Shown: positions 1 through 7,887, counted from the stretch's first letter. The stretch: DNA of 64,000 nt from Lachnospiraceae bacterium (GCA_024403355.1 JAKSRW010000006.1:1-64000), one strand, 5' to 3'. The notes: generated by a model not told the origin, from the letters alone. Made by a program: numbers and translations.

Positions 1-121
1 TGTACTGATAGAAGATAATTATGAGCATACTGTAGAACGAATGCTGACTTAAATTGGTACTTTTACTGAATTTTAATGTTGATAAAACGGAATTGGACGT
101 TGACTTGTTGAAGAAATAAAA

Positions 122-294
122 ATTCCAATATATCCAATGGATTATGGGGAATTTATGTGGGCTACATCAAATGGTAGTTCACATTATTATGAAGTTGATT
201 TTTTTTAGTATCAAAAACTAAATTGATACCAATTGAAGTAAAATCATCGGGACTTGGCAAACATGAATCAATAAATGAATTTTGTAAAAAATAA
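122..294 (+). pseudogene. Remnant of an AAA-type ATPase with DUF4143 C-terminus
   Basis: Two overlapping reading frames carry recognisable pieces of the DUF4143-type ATPase family. The first frame (122-208) reads IYPMDYGEFMWAT, the conserved 'PMDFEEFLWA' segment, and then runs directly into SSHYYEVDFF, which belongs to the C-terminal nuclease-like domain. The second frame (about 205-294) continues as LVSKTKLIPIEVKSSG and HESINEFCKK, matching the family's 'IEVKSSG..HxSLxxF' tail. The switch falls in a run of eight T at 199-206, so a homopolymer frameshift is likely. Roughly 200 residues that normally lie between the two segments are missing. The sequence upstream of 122 is broken by stops and not recognisable. 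I see it as a decayed gene, not an expressed one. Confidence 0.65.
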
Positions 295-386
295 ATATTT
301 AACGGAGACGAAATGACGGGATATATGAAAGAAATGCGTAAACTTGTAGGTCATAGGACGATTATTCCACAATTGCATTAGGTAAA

Positions 387-428
387 AGTTTGGAAATAAA
401 TTTTCAGACTGAAATATTGGTGCAAAAA
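387..428 (+). repeat. Dispersed hairpin repeat, copy 1 (partner at 3311-3352)
   Basis: This 42-nt stretch matches 3311-3352 with three differences. It contains the inverted repeat GTTTGRAAA/TTTTCARAC and ends in ATTGGTGCAAAAA. It lies between a decayed gene and a terminator, so it has no coding role. The partner copy lies downstream of the tRNA-Arg on the opposite strand's reading. Confidence 0.7.
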
Positions 429-464
429 CGGCCGTATCATGGATTAGCATGACACGGCCGTTTT
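425..464 (-). terminator. Terminator of the O-antigen-ligase-like gene
   Basis: The arms AAAACGGCCGT (425-435) and ACGGCCGTTTT (454-464) form an 11-bp stem, extended by TCATG/CATGA inside. The A/T flanks make it usable in both directions. It sits just past the stop of the minus-strand gene at 480. Confidence 0.85.
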
Positions 465-479
465 GGACCGGGAAATAAA

Positions 480-2510
480 TTAATTTACAGAGGCCATGCC
501 TGTACCAAGCAGTAGCCAGAAGAGCGGATTTACCGTAATGTAGCTGTCATTTATCATGCCGCAGAGCATAAAAGCGAGCAGACCGGCGAAGATGCCGATT
601 AACAGGACTCTGTCTGAGGAGGGAAGCAGCTGAGCCTTTAAGTTCTTTATAAAACGGATTATATACAGCAGGAACAGAATAATCACAAGCAGCAGCGCCG
701 GAATACCGGACGATACCGCAATCTGCAGGTACCAGTTGTGCGGCCTGTCGATTACATATTTGCAGCTTCCGTGCGTATTAAGGAGGCCGACGATTTCATT
801 CTGGCGGAAGTAGAAGCCGAAATTACCATTGCCCATACCGAGCAGGAAACAGCGTCCCAGAATGGGAAGCGTCTGTGACCAGGTGTAGCCGCGGCCGGTA
901 GCGAAACGATAGATGCCTTCGAAGCCGGTAAGCGCAGGCTGGGGAATTTCATCCAGCAGCTCAGTGCCCTGACCGAAGGCCTTGAAGCCCTGCTCCGTCA
1001 TATAGAATTCCACGGTTCCCATATATCCGAAATCGAAAATAACCAGTTCCTTGTCAACGTGAATCGTGACAGCCTCATATCTGCTGTCCGCCAGCCTGAA
1101 GCCGGGAAGAGCCTCCTGAATAGAGGTGGGCTTCATCATAGCGGGCGCTCCGATATTAATCTCGTTAGTACCGTCAGAGAATATCAGACATTCAGTGAAG
1201 TCTGCGCTGTTATAGTTTATCTGGGCCTCGTAGAAACGCATGGGGTGGATTGAAACCCTGAGCAGTGTATCATCAGACCAAAAGTCGAGTGCTCCGTCAG
1301 CGGTAATTTCAGCCTTCGAAAGCCTGTAGAGAGGCAGATTGTCGGCTGCCGGCTGCAGATTATCGGCCTGCGACCAGCTCTCAACCGTAGTATCAAGACC
1401 GGCCTCGTGCTTATGGCTGATAGAGTTCGGCAGAACATTTGTAAGGGTGTAAACCGCAGCGGCAATAACCGCAATTGCCAGGACATTTGCGGCAAGGGTC
1501 TTTATCGAAGCACGCTTTGGTCCGTAAAGAACGAGTACTAACGGTATCGAAATAAAGAGACTTACCAGGGCCACTGATGAACGGGTCCAAACAGTAATAA
1601 CCAGAAGAATGCCCGTAATCAGAACACAGATAATCTGAAGAAGCATATTGCGACGGCAGGAAGCAGAAATTCGGCTGTCGGAATTGGTCCGGCTGTCGCT
1701 TTCTGATGACTTTGCTGCAGTTTTTTCGCCGTATTCCAGAGAAAGTGAAAGCATCACCGGAACCATCAGGGCACAGAAGCCGCCGCAGTAGCCTGAGTTA
1801 TTGAACATCAGTGAAACCTGTCCGATGAAGTTTTCAGAGCGGATGCTGTGGGCAATATCCCTTGTTTTATCAGAGGAAATGAGGTCCTGAATGAAGGTAA
1901 ATTCAAGCATGGGCTTCCAGAAAATCTCGATAAGGCCGAGCACGCAGCTAATGCCGCAGAGAATAATAATTCCGGCGCGAAGAAGCTTAAGCGGTTCTAT
2001 TGCGAGCTTCTTTTTATTCTGCGCAGGCTCAATACTTACAGGACGCAGATAGTAGAGTGCAAAAAGGAAAACAACAATATAGGCCAGAATGGCAAGCATG
2101 CCTTCATATTCCGAATTAACGCCGAACAGGGCGGTTTCTTTGTGTTCGCTGAAAAAATATGAAAGCACGGTAAGCAGGCCATAGCCGCCTATGCAGATAA
2201 GCGGTGTACGAAGGGACTTAATCCTGTCAATGCTGATGCTTTCGACATTATCGGGAAAGATTCGTTCTCCGATAAAATACAGAAGCACAATGCCTGCAAA
2301 AATCAAAAGCGCAATCTCCTTTGAATAGCAGGACAAATCAACCGCGTAGCCGTTTGTATTTATAAAAAGCTTCTGCTCATCGGCGGGGATAAGCATCAGT
2401 GAAAGTCTGCATATAAAGGGGTAAAGTGTGAGAAAGGCCAGCGATACTGCCAGAAAAATCGTTCTGTAAGGCCTGTAATTATTTATTTTTTTGTTGCTTT
2501 TGGACTTCAT
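480..2510 (-). CDS. O-antigen ligase / polysaccharide polymerase-like membrane protein
   Basis: The 676-residue protein has many hydrophobic segments, a large polar loop of about 190 residues in the second half (roughly 365-560), and a final membrane cluster. The motif RPHNWYLQ near residue 590 fits the conserved His-Asn loop of the Wzy/WaaL (O-antigen ligase, Wzy_C) family, which polymerises or ligates lipid-linked glycans on the outer face of the membrane. In a Firmicute this would act on capsule or another surface polysaccharide. The start is preceded by GGAGGTT at the right distance. There is no adjacent glycosyltransferase cluster, so the substrate cannot be inferred. It is a lone gene closed by a terminator. 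Confidence 0.75.
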   Translation of the reverse strand: MKSKSNKKINNYRPYRTIFLAVSLAFLTLYPFICRLSLMLIPADEQKLFINTNGYAVDLSCYSKEIALLIFAGIVLLYFIGERIFPDNVESISIDRIKSLRTPLICIGGYGLLTVLSYFFSEHKETALFGVNSEYEGMLAILAYIVVFLFALYYLRPVSIEPAQNKKKLAIEPLKLLRAGIIILCGISCVLGLIEIFWKPMLEFTFIQDLISSDKTRDIAHSIRSENFIGQVSLMFNNSGYCGGFCALMVPVMLSLSLEYGEKTAAKSSESDSRTNSDSRISASCRRNMLLQIICVLITGILLVITVWTRSSVALVSLFISIPLVLVLYGPKRASIKTLAANVLAIAVIAAAVYTLTNVLPNSISHKHEAGLDTTVESWSQADNLQPAADNLPLYRLSKAEITADGALDFWSDDTLLRVSIHPMRFYEAQINYNSADFTECLIFSDGTNEINIGAPAMMKPTSIQEALPGFRLADSRYEAVTIHVDKELVIFDFGYMGTVEFYMTEQGFKAFGQGTELLDEIPQPALTGFEGIYRFATGRGYTWSQTLPILGRCFLLGMGNGNFGFYFRQNEIVGLLNTHGSCKYVIDRPHNWYLQIAVSSGIPALLLVIILFLLYIIRFIKNLKAQLLPSSDRVLLIGIFAGLLAFMLCGMINDSYITVNPLFWLLLGTGMASVN

Positions 2511-2560
2511 CTGAACCTCCGTAGGATTAACTTCCTACATTTTACCACATTTTAGCAAAA

Positions 2561-2590
2561 AAAGGAAACAGTCCAAATGCTGTTTCCTTT
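2561..2590 (-). terminator. Terminator of the flavin reductase/rubredoxin gene
   Basis: A perfect 11-bp stem AAAGGAAACAG / CTGTTTCCTTT with an 8-nt loop is followed, on the minus strand, by a T run (A run at 2554-2560). Confidence 0.85.
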
Positions 2591-2605
2591 GTAAAACTAT
2601 GCGCT

Positions 2606-3229
2606 TTATTTAACTATTTTTTCAAAATCGGCAGCCGGATGCTTGCAGGTAGGACAGATAAAATCCTCGGGAAGCTCTTCGCCCACATACTCGTAGCCGC
2701 AGATTGTGCAGCGCCAGATGGTTTGTCCCTCGGGAGTGGTGCCTACGGGCTGGGGCTTTGGCTTGATATTGCTGAAATAGTAAGCATAGGTGGCTGATTC
2801 GTCTTCGCTCAGAACCTCCATATTGGCTACCTGGCCGATGAACATTGTATGTGAGCCAAGGTCCACGGTCCGGGTAACCCAAACCGACATATAGGCATTT
2901 GTGCCCTTAGTAATGTAGTAAAGCTCGTTGGTGGCGCGCTCACAGTCTGTAAAATCCGCAAACTTGTTTACCTCGCGGCCGCTGCTGAAGCCGAAGTGCT
3001 TGAATAAATCAAAGCCTGCCTTCTGGCTGATAACAGAAATGTTAAATTTGTTTGTGTTCATAATCATATCATGTGTGTAATTTGCTTTGTTTACGCAGAT
3101 ACTGATCTGATTGGGTGTTGATGCGGCCTGAATAGCTGAATTGATAATACAGCCATTGTCCTTATCACCCTCGCGGGCGGTCAGAACGAAGAGACCGTAG
3201 CTGAGTTTTTGCATTGCTTTTGTGTCCAT
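2606..3229 (-). CDS. Flavin reductase fused to rubredoxin (high-molecular-weight rubredoxin)
   Basis: The 207-residue protein has an N-terminal FMN-binding flavin-reductase-like domain (about residues 1-160) and a C-terminal rubredoxin. The latter has the two iron-binding pairs CTICGY and CPTCKH. Proteins of this layout (Hrb, NADH-linked flavoredoxin-rubredoxin) pass electrons from NAD(P)H to flavodiiron proteins that reduce O2 or NO in anaerobes. I chose the internal ATG at 3229 (MDTKAMQKL) because AAAGGAAC lies just upstream. The 44 residues upstream have no family similarity and run into the repeat at 3311. It is monocistronic, with a terminator at 2561. The role in oxygen protection is inferred from the family. 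Confidence 0.88.
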   Translation of the reverse strand: MDTKAMQKLSYGLFVLTAREGDKDNGCIINSAIQAASTPNQISICVNKANYTHDMIMNTNKFNISVISQKAGFDLFKHFGFSSGREVNKFADFTDCERATNELYYITKGTNAYMSVWVTRTVDLGSHTMFIGQVANMEVLSEDESATYAYYFSNIKPKPQPVGTTPEGQTIWRCTICGYEYVGEELPEDFICPTCKHPAADFEKIVK

Positions 3230-3310
3230 AATTTCACCGTTCCTTTCATGTTGATAATGTGTATAAGTATTGTTTCTACCAATAAAGGCAGAAGCATTAG
3301 CTAATAAAGA

Positions 3311-3352
3311 AGTTTGAAAATAAATTTTCAAACTGAAAGATTGGTGCAAAAA
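3311..3352 (+). repeat. Dispersed hairpin repeat, copy 2 (partner at 387-428)
   Basis: This copy is 39/42 identical to 387-428. Here GTTTGAAAA/TTTTCAAAC is a perfect stem. It is followed by a second stem, GATTGGTGC/GCACCAATC (3339-3364), so the unit is a double hairpin. Confidence 0.7.
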
Positions 3353-3367
3353 TCGCACCAATCAACT

Positions 3368-3404
3368 CCATGAGCAACTCATTACATTCGTTGCATTAGG
3401 AGGA
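3368..3404 (+). repeat. Ribosome-site-bearing repeat, orphan copy
   Basis: This 37-nt sequence, starting CCATGAGCAACTC and ending TTGCATTAGGAGGA, matches 33868-33904 with three differences. A shortened form occurs at 25558-25579. At both other places the terminal AGGAGG serves as the ribosome site of a gene. Here no plus-strand gene follows; it runs straight into the tRNA terminator. It looks like a detached translation-start module. Confidence 0.65.
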
Positions 3405-3413
3405 AAAAAGAAA

Positions 3414-3443
3414 AAGCGGCAATGATATATGTCATCGCCGCTT
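3414..3443 (-). terminator. Terminator of tRNA-Arg
   Basis: The stem AAGCGGC(G/A)ATGA / TCATTGCCGCTT, read on the minus strand, is followed by CTTTTTC and T-rich sequence (A run at 3405-3413). It lies just downstream of the tRNA. Confidence 0.8.
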
Positions 3444-3451
3444 ATAATGAG

Positions 3452-3523
3452 CGTTCCCTATAGGAATCGAACCTACAATAGAGTCTTAGGAGGACCCCGT
3501 TATATCCATTTAACTAAGGGAAC
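3452..3523 (-). tRNA. tRNA-Arg (anticodon CCU)
   Basis: On the minus strand the acceptor arm GTTCCCT pairs with AGGGAAC, with discriminator G. The anticodon stem GGGTC/GACTC encloses the loop CTCCTAA, giving anticodon CCU, which reads the Arg codon AGG. The T arm contains GGTTCGATTCC. CCA is not encoded. The gene stands alone. Confidence 0.93.
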
Positions 3524-3536
3524 AAGTACAATGCCT

Positions 3537-3565
3537 ATATTATCATAATAAGCTGACGGCGTCAA
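3537..3565 (-). promoter_or_regulatory. Sigma-A promoter of tRNA-Arg
   Basis: On the minus strand TTGACG (3560-3565), a 17-nt spacer and TAATAT (3537-3542) precede the tRNA by 13 nt. Confidence 0.7.
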
Positions 3566-3625
3566 GTATTCATAGACTGCCGGGGCGGGGGCTTCTTATG
3601 TCCCGCACCCCAAAGAGAGCTTAAA

Positions 3626-3820
3626 TTACTTGTACATAAGCTCTGAAATGGCGTCCATAACCTTGTCATGGCAGCCACCGCAGCCTGTTGAGCACTTTGT
3701 AGCCTTCTGTACACTTTCGAAAGCGGCTTCAACACTTTCAAAACTGTCCTTGTCCTGCATAGCATCTGAAACATCGAAGTATGATACCTTCATACAATTG
3801 CAAATAGTGTAATTTTCCAT
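3626..3820 (-). CDS. BFD-like [2Fe-2S] domain protein
   Basis: The 64-residue protein has the Cys pattern of bacterioferritin-associated ferredoxin-like domains: CNC near residue 8 and a C-terminal CSTGCGGC. These bind one [2Fe-2S] cluster. Free-standing versions act as small electron carriers or iron-release partners; larger enzymes use the domain as a module. AGGAGAAAGG precedes the ATG. No ferritin or larger redox enzyme is adjacent, so the partner is unknown. Confidence 0.8.
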   Translation of the reverse strand: MENYTICNCMKVSYFDVSDAMQDKDSFESVEAAFESVQKATKCSTGCGGCHDKVMDAISELMYK

Positions 3821-3996
3821 AATAATTTTCCCTTTCTCCTGCAGCTAAAAAATCTTTCGAATACTTGTAATCGGATTAATTTGTTTGAATTTTTTATTCG
3901 AATTATGCAGGCAGATATTTGCATGTGAAATTGGTAACTAGGAATTATTCCTGTTTTTGATTATACACCGTATTTTCGGAAAATCAAATTAACAAA

Positions 3997-4235
3997 TTAT
4001 TAATTGAATTATATGATACAAGGGTCAAAAGGTCAAAAATGCTCGTCAAGCTTGCTTGTAAGAGCATTGAAGGCCTTTATGACACGCAAAAACATGAAAA
4101 AGTAGCCATTTTTCATTGAAAAATGAGCGGATTTTGAATGTTTTTAGCATTTCGGGAGCACAAAGTGCGAAGAAATGCGTGTATTAAGTCGGGGGCAATG
4201 TTTTTGACCCCGACGTCTTATTAATTGAATTATAT
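3997..4235. repeat. Non-coding element bounded by perfect 18-bp direct repeats
   Basis: Perfect copies of TTATTAATTGAATTATAT lie at 3997-4014 and 4218-4235. The 203 nt between them is non-coding and full of inverted repeats. These are AATGCTC/GAGCATT with an inner CAAGC/GCTTG, CATTTTT/AAAAATG, the structured hairpin at 4147-4179, and GTCGGGG/CCCCGAC near 4188-4214. The interior begins with GGGTCAAAA and ends with TTTTTGACCCC, a short imperfect terminal inverted repeat. It could be a MITE-like insertion with a long target duplication or a structured RNA locus. No transposase is nearby. It fills most of the gene-free stretch 3821-4405. Confidence 0.55.
4147..4179 (+). repeat. Covarying hairpin motif, copy 1
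   Basis: The outer stem GCATTTC/GAAATGC (7 bp) encloses the internal loop GGGA opposite GAA, then the inner stem GCAC/GTGC and triloop AAA. The same architecture with compensatory base changes occurs at 12024, 17420 and 56856. Homology with the 17420 copy extends upstream to about 4118. This copy lies upstream of the 4312 promoter, so it is not part of that transcript. Confidence 0.7.
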
Positions 4236-4240
4236 TGTGT

Positions 4241-4286
4241 AAAAGCTCCTGTTTTGCCTGCATTTTTTATAAAAGAGGGAGCTTTT
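4241..4286. terminator. Inverted repeat, possible terminator upstream of the isomerase promoter
   Basis: The arms AAAAGCTCC (4241-4249) and GGAGCTTTT (4278-4286) are perfectly complementary, with a 28-nt loop. The T end is short and the loop large, so termination is plausible but weakly supported. Confidence 0.4.
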
Positions 4287-4311
4287 GGCAAGATACTATG
4301 TGTGATGTTAA

Positions 4312-4340
4312 TTGACACCTGCAGGCCACGGCTTTATACT
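4312..4340 (+). promoter_or_regulatory. Sigma-A promoter of the TIM-barrel isomerase gene
   Basis: TTGACA (4312-4317), a 17-nt spacer and TATACT (4335-4340) lie about 65 nt before the start codon. This is close to consensus. Confidence 0.8.
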
Positions 4341-4405
4341 TATATTGATTAAAAGAGACAGGTCACAGAAGTGTGAAAAATATAAATGGAAGGTAGGGTA
4401 ATTCT

Positions 4406-5236
4406 ATGATCAGACTTGGTATTTCAACCTCACTTGCGGGAACAACGCCCAAGGAGTGGGCTGAGCAGATGCGCGAAATGGGCTGCAGAAGTGTGGTATT
4501 TCCTGTGGATTCAAATGCGCCTGAGGCATTGATTGATGAGTATGTGAGCGAAGCAAAGGCGAACGACCTGCTTATAGCGGAGGTTGGTATCTGGAGGAAT
4601 GCGCTTGCGGCGGATGAAAACGAAAGAAAGCAGAATCTGGAGTACAGTATTAACCAGCTCAGACTTGCGGACCGTATCGGTGCAAAATGCTGCGTAAATG
4701 TGGCAGGTGCGGCAGGCCCCCGCTGGGACGGCGGTTACAGGGAGAATTTCAGTAAAGAGCATATCGAAAAGACAGTAAAGATGATACAGACCGTTATCGA
4801 TGAGGCTGCACCGAAGAATACTCTTTTTACAATTGAATCGATGCCCTGGATGCTGCCTTCGAGCCCCGACGAGTATCTTAAGCTTATGGATATGGTAGAA
4901 AGAGACCGCTTCGGAATACATCTCGATATTATCAATATGATTAATTCAATGGAGAGATATTTCTTCCATGACGAGTTTTTGGAGGAGACCTTTGAGAAGC
5001 TCGGCAGCGGAATTGTGAGCTGTCATATGAAGGATATCGGACTTCTGGAGGAATATACCTTCAGACTGAAGGAGTGCGCATGCGGTGAGGGCAGCTTCAA
5101 TCTGGAGCATTATGCCGAGCTTGCGCTTAAGGCAAATCCCGAAATGCCGATGATTATTGAGCATCTGGCTTCGGATGATGCTTACAGGGAGAGCATGAAA
5201 TACGTTAAGGACAGGCTGAAGGCTTACGTGATGTAA
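4406..5236 (+). CDS. Sugar phosphate isomerase/epimerase (TIM barrel)
   Basis: The 276-residue protein belongs to the xylose-isomerase-like TIM-barrel/AP-endonuclease-2 superfamily. It has typical metal-site strands: a Glu in TIESMPW, an Asp in HLDIIN, a His in SCHMKDIG and a Glu in MIIEHL. Family members isomerise or epimerise keto-sugars or inositol derivatives in the cytoplasm; the exact substrate cannot be told. The start follows GGAAGG with a 12-nt spacer of the style seen before several genes here. The next gene, an FMN dehydrogenase-like enzyme, is codirectional after 141 nt and may be co-transcribed. A strong promoter lies at 4312. Confidence 0.8.
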   Translation: MIRLGISTSLAGTTPKEWAEQMREMGCRSVVFPVDSNAPEALIDEYVSEAKANDLLIAEVGIWRNALAADENERKQNLEYSINQLRLADRIGAKCCVNVAGAAGPRWDGGYRENFSKEHIEKTVKMIQTVIDEAAPKNTLFTIESMPWMLPSSPDEYLKLMDMVERDRFGIHLDIINMINSMERYFFHDEFLEETFEKLGSGIVSCHMKDIGLLEEYTFRLKECACGEGSFNLEHYAELALKANPEMPMIIEHLASDDAYRESMKYVKDRLKAYVM

Positions 5237-5377
5237 GGCAGCTTGTGTGATGTATTATTGAGCTGCAAGGTGCGGCTTAAGCAAAAGCTTCGGCGGCACG
5301 GTGCTTTAAGAAGGCAGCTTTAAGAGGACATAAATTTTACAGGAAAGGAAATCCGGCAGAACGGATTTAGTGAAAAT

Positions 5378-6265
5378 ATGGGAGCAGCTAATTCAAACGA
5401 GATAACAAGAGCATATTATGATAAGATTCTGGTTAAGACCAGATATATTGATTCGGATCTTCCGGATATGAGCGTGGAGCTTTTCGGAAAGAAGTTTTCG
5501 ACACCGATTGCGACTGCGGCACTTTCTCATTTAAACGGAACACATGAGAAGGGCATGGTTGAGCTTGCAAAGGGTGCAAAGCTTGCAAATGCGCTGAATT
5601 TCTGTGGTATGGAGAGCTATGACGGAGAGCTTGATGATATCATGACTGCCGGTGCTGATTCAGTAAAATTCATCAAGCCCCATGCAAATAATGATGATAT
5701 TTTCTCTCGTATCGAGCATGCAAAGGAGCTGGGTGTCTTTGGTCTCGGTATGGATATCGACCATGCTTATACAAATGACGGCGGCTATGATAATGTAATG
5801 GGACTTCCCATGAAGCCGAAGTCAATGAAAGAGCTGGAGAGTTTTGTAAAGGCTGCCGGCGACCTTCCCTTCATTATCAAGGGTGTGCTTAGCGTGGAGG
5901 ATGCAAAAAAGTGTGTTGAAATCGGAGCAAAGGGTATCGTGGTTTCACATCATCACGGAATTATGCCCTATTCCGTTGCACCCGCAATGGTGCTTCCTGA
6001 AATTGCCGAGGCAGTAGGCGGCAAGCTTACCATTTTTGCGGACTGCGGAATTGAATCGGGAATGGACTGCTATAAGGCACTTGCGCTTGGCGCGGATGCA
6101 ATCTGTCTTGGCCGTTCACTTATGGGACCTCTCAAGGAGGAGGGTGCCGAGGGCGTGGCAAAGAAGATTGCCGGAATGACTAATGAGCTTGCTTCGGTTA
6201 TGGCCAGAACCGGCTTTAAGAATGTTGCTTCCATTGACAGCCGCTGTCTTATGATTAATTACTAG
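5378..6265 (+). CDS. FMN-dependent alpha-hydroxy-acid dehydrogenase-like protein
   Basis: The 295-residue protein has the barrel strands of the lactate/glycolate oxidase family: FSTPIATAALSH, FIIKGVLSVEDA, KGIVVSHHHG, FADCGIESG and CLGRSLMG. These bind FMN and a 2-hydroxy acid. It is shorter than the usual 350-380 residues. The catalytic loop reads SHHHGI where most members have SNHGGR, so substrate use may differ. The nearest AGGAAAGGA lies about 27 nt upstream of the ATG. Between them AATCCG/CGGATT can form a small hairpin that would bring the site close. An upstream non-ATG start is the alternative. MerR-methyltransferase follows after 9 nt, suggesting co-transcription. Confidence 0.75.
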   Translation: MGAANSNEITRAYYDKILVKTRYIDSDLPDMSVELFGKKFSTPIATAALSHLNGTHEKGMVELAKGAKLANALNFCGMESYDGELDDIMTAGADSVKFIKPHANNDDIFSRIEHAKELGVFGLGMDIDHAYTNDGGYDNVMGLPMKPKSMKELESFVKAAGDLPFIIKGVLSVEDAKKCVEIGAKGIVVSHHHGIMPYSVAPAMVLPEIAEAVGGKLTIFADCGIESGMDCYKALALGADAICLGRSLMGPLKEEGAEGVAKKIAGMTNELASVMARTGFKNVASIDSRCLMINY

Positions 6266-6274
6266 GAGAGCAGA

Positions 6275-7729
6275 ATGGGACCGAAGGGATATTATTCGAG
6301 CGGTAAATTTGCGAAAATGGCACATGTGACGAAGAAGACGCTGAGGTATTATGATGAGCACGGATACCTGAAGCCGTCCTATGTGTCGGAGGCCGGTGCG
6401 CGTTATTATCTGGACGAGGATTTTCAGCGCATCCAGCAGATTCAGCTTCTGAAGTATCTGGGCTTTTCCCTGGATGAGATAATGGAGATGAGTCTGGGGG
6501 AGAATCGTTCGCTGGCAGAGCAGCTTTCTATCCAGACGGGGCTTGTGGAGCAGAGAATCGAGCAGCTGAAGCTGGTTCGCAAGGTTTTGCAGGATACCCG
6601 GGAGCAGGTCATTGATGAGGAACAGGTGAACTGGGCCGGGCTGATGGATTCCATTTCGGAGATAGGCCTGGAAAACAGTCTGAAGACCCAGTACCTGACT
6701 GCGAGCAATATTTCCACGCGTATCAACCTTCATAAGCTTTATTCGGAGAATAAGCAGGGCTGGTTCAGGTGGATTTATGAGCAGGTAAGCAGGCAGCTTT
6801 TACAAGGTGAGGCAGGCGAAAGTGAGAAGTCGGCGGCAGGTGAGTCGGCAGGAAGTGTGAAGTCTGCGGCAGATGAGTCGGCAGGAAGTGTGAAGTCTGC
6901 AGTAAGTGAGTCGGCAGGAAGTGTGAAGCCTGCGGTAAGTGAGGCAGGCGGAAGTGAGAAGTCTGCGGCAAGTGAGGCGGCAGGAAGTGTGAAGTCTGCG
7001 GTAAGTGAGGCAGCAGGAGGAGTCGCCGGGGCCGGGCTTTTGCGGAAAGAGACCGGAACAATAAAGGTTCTTGAGCTGGGCTGCGGAGACGGAAGCTTGT
7101 GGAAAGATAACTATGAGCAGCTTCCTGAGAATATTTTGGTACTTCTGACCGATAAGTCGGAGGGTATGCTTCGTGAGGTTCGAAAGCAGTTCGGACAGGA
7201 TGACAGGTTCTCGTACAGAGTGCTCGATATTAACCGGGTGGAGGAATTCGATATAATTAATCCGGACGGATCTGATGACGGGAAATTCGATTTGATTATC
7301 GCAAACCATGTGCTCTTTTACGCAGAAGATTTTAATGCGTCAGTTAAGGCCATAAAGGGACTTTTACGTACAGACGGCATAGTTGTGGCGGCAACCTACG
7401 GAAAGGCGCATATGACCGAAATAAGCGAGCTGGCAGCAGAATTTGACCCGAAGATCAGGCTGGCGGCGGAGGAGCTTTGGGAGGCCTTCGGAAAGGAAAA
7501 CGGAGGGGCGCTTCTGAAGAAGCATTTTGACAGTGTGGACTGGCGGCAGTATAAGGACGGACTCTATGTGACACGTGCGGAGGACCTGATAGACTATATA
7601 CTTTCCTGCCATGGCAATCAGAACAGCTATCTTGTGGATAAGTATAAGGAGTTCCGTCAGTTTGTGCGTCAGAAGGTGGGAAAAGGCTTCTATGTGACCA
7701 AGGATGCAGGTTTTTTTATTGCGAGATAA
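6275..7729 (+). CDS. MerR-type regulator fused to a SAM-dependent methyltransferase
   Basis: The 484-residue protein starts with a MerR winged-helix domain (residues about 4-72, TKKTLRYYDEHGYLKPS), followed by a coiled helix (about 80-115). A methyltransferase domain begins near residue 262 with motif I VLELGCGDGS and a later FDLIIANHVLFY segment. Between them, about residues 178-253, lies a low-complexity linker of roughly 11-residue units such as SAGSVKSAVSE. The product probably binds an effector or methylates a small molecule and controls its own neighbourhood, but this is inference. TAGGAGAG precedes the ATG. A terminator follows at 7797. Confidence 0.85.
   Translation: MGPKGYYSSGKFAKMAHVTKKTLRYYDEHGYLKPSYVSEAGARYYLDEDFQRIQQIQLLKYLGFSLDEIMEMSLGENRSLAEQLSIQTGLVEQRIEQLKLVRKVLQDTREQVIDEEQVNWAGLMDSISEIGLENSLKTQYLTASNISTRINLHKLYSENKQGWFRWIYEQVSRQLLQGEAGESEKSAAGESAGSVKSAADESAGSVKSAVSESAGSVKPAVSEAGGSEKSAASEAAGSVKSAVSEAAGGVAGAGLLRKETGTIKVLELGCGDGSLWKDNYEQLPENILVLLTDKSEGMLREVRKQFGQDDRFSYRVLDINRVEEFDIINPDGSDDGKFDLIIANHVLFYAEDFNASVKAIKGLLRTDGIVVAATYGKAHMTEISELAAEFDPKIRLAAEELWEAFGKENGGALLKKHFDSVDWRQYKDGLYVTRAEDLIDYILSCHGNQNSYLVDKYKEFRQFVRQKVGKGFYVTKDAGFFIAR
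6820..7018 (+). repeat. In-frame tandem repeat encoding the linker
   Basis: About six 33-nt units built on GGAAGTGTGAAGTCTGCGG and GAGTCGGCA follow each other in frame. Units differ by a few bases and alternate between SVKSA, SVKPA and SEKSA versions. The multiple of three keeps the gene open, so unit number can vary without breaking it. Confidence 0.85.
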
Positions 7730-7796
7730 AGCAATAGCTGTTAAAAGATAGCCTGGATTTACAGATTATTAAATTAAAAATATAAAAAAATGCTTG

Positions 7797-7819
7797 AAGG
7801 TGCCCTAGGGGCACCTTTT
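7797..7819 (+). terminator. Terminator after the MerR-methyltransferase gene
   Basis: AAGGTGCCC / GGGCACCTT is a near-perfect stem with a 3-nt loop and ends in TTTT. Confidence 0.85.
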
Positions 7820-7828
7820 ATAATGCAA

Positions 7829-7856
7829 TTAACATAGAAATATGCTATAGTATAAA
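7829..7856 (+). promoter_or_regulatory. Promoter candidate of rfbB
   Basis: TTAACA (7829-7834), a 16-nt spacer and TATAAA (7851-7856) lie just upstream of rfbB. Good position, moderate match. Confidence 0.55.
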
Positions 7857-7887
7857 TGTATCAATTGAGAAAGGTAAGGTTATTATT

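Noticed and set aside
3997..4235. 18-bp direct repeats as phage or island attachment sites
   Set aside because: Only 203 nt lie between them and no integrase or mobility gene is near. The neighbouring tRNA-Arg end is not duplicated.
6820..7018. Regular 33-nt repeats considered as a CRISPR array
   Set aside because: Units are contiguous without unique spacers and are in frame inside a gene.
6765..7309. Repetitive open frames on the minus strand (LPQTSHFLPTHL type)
   Set aside because: They are antisense shadows of the repeat linker in the MerR-methyltransferase gene.
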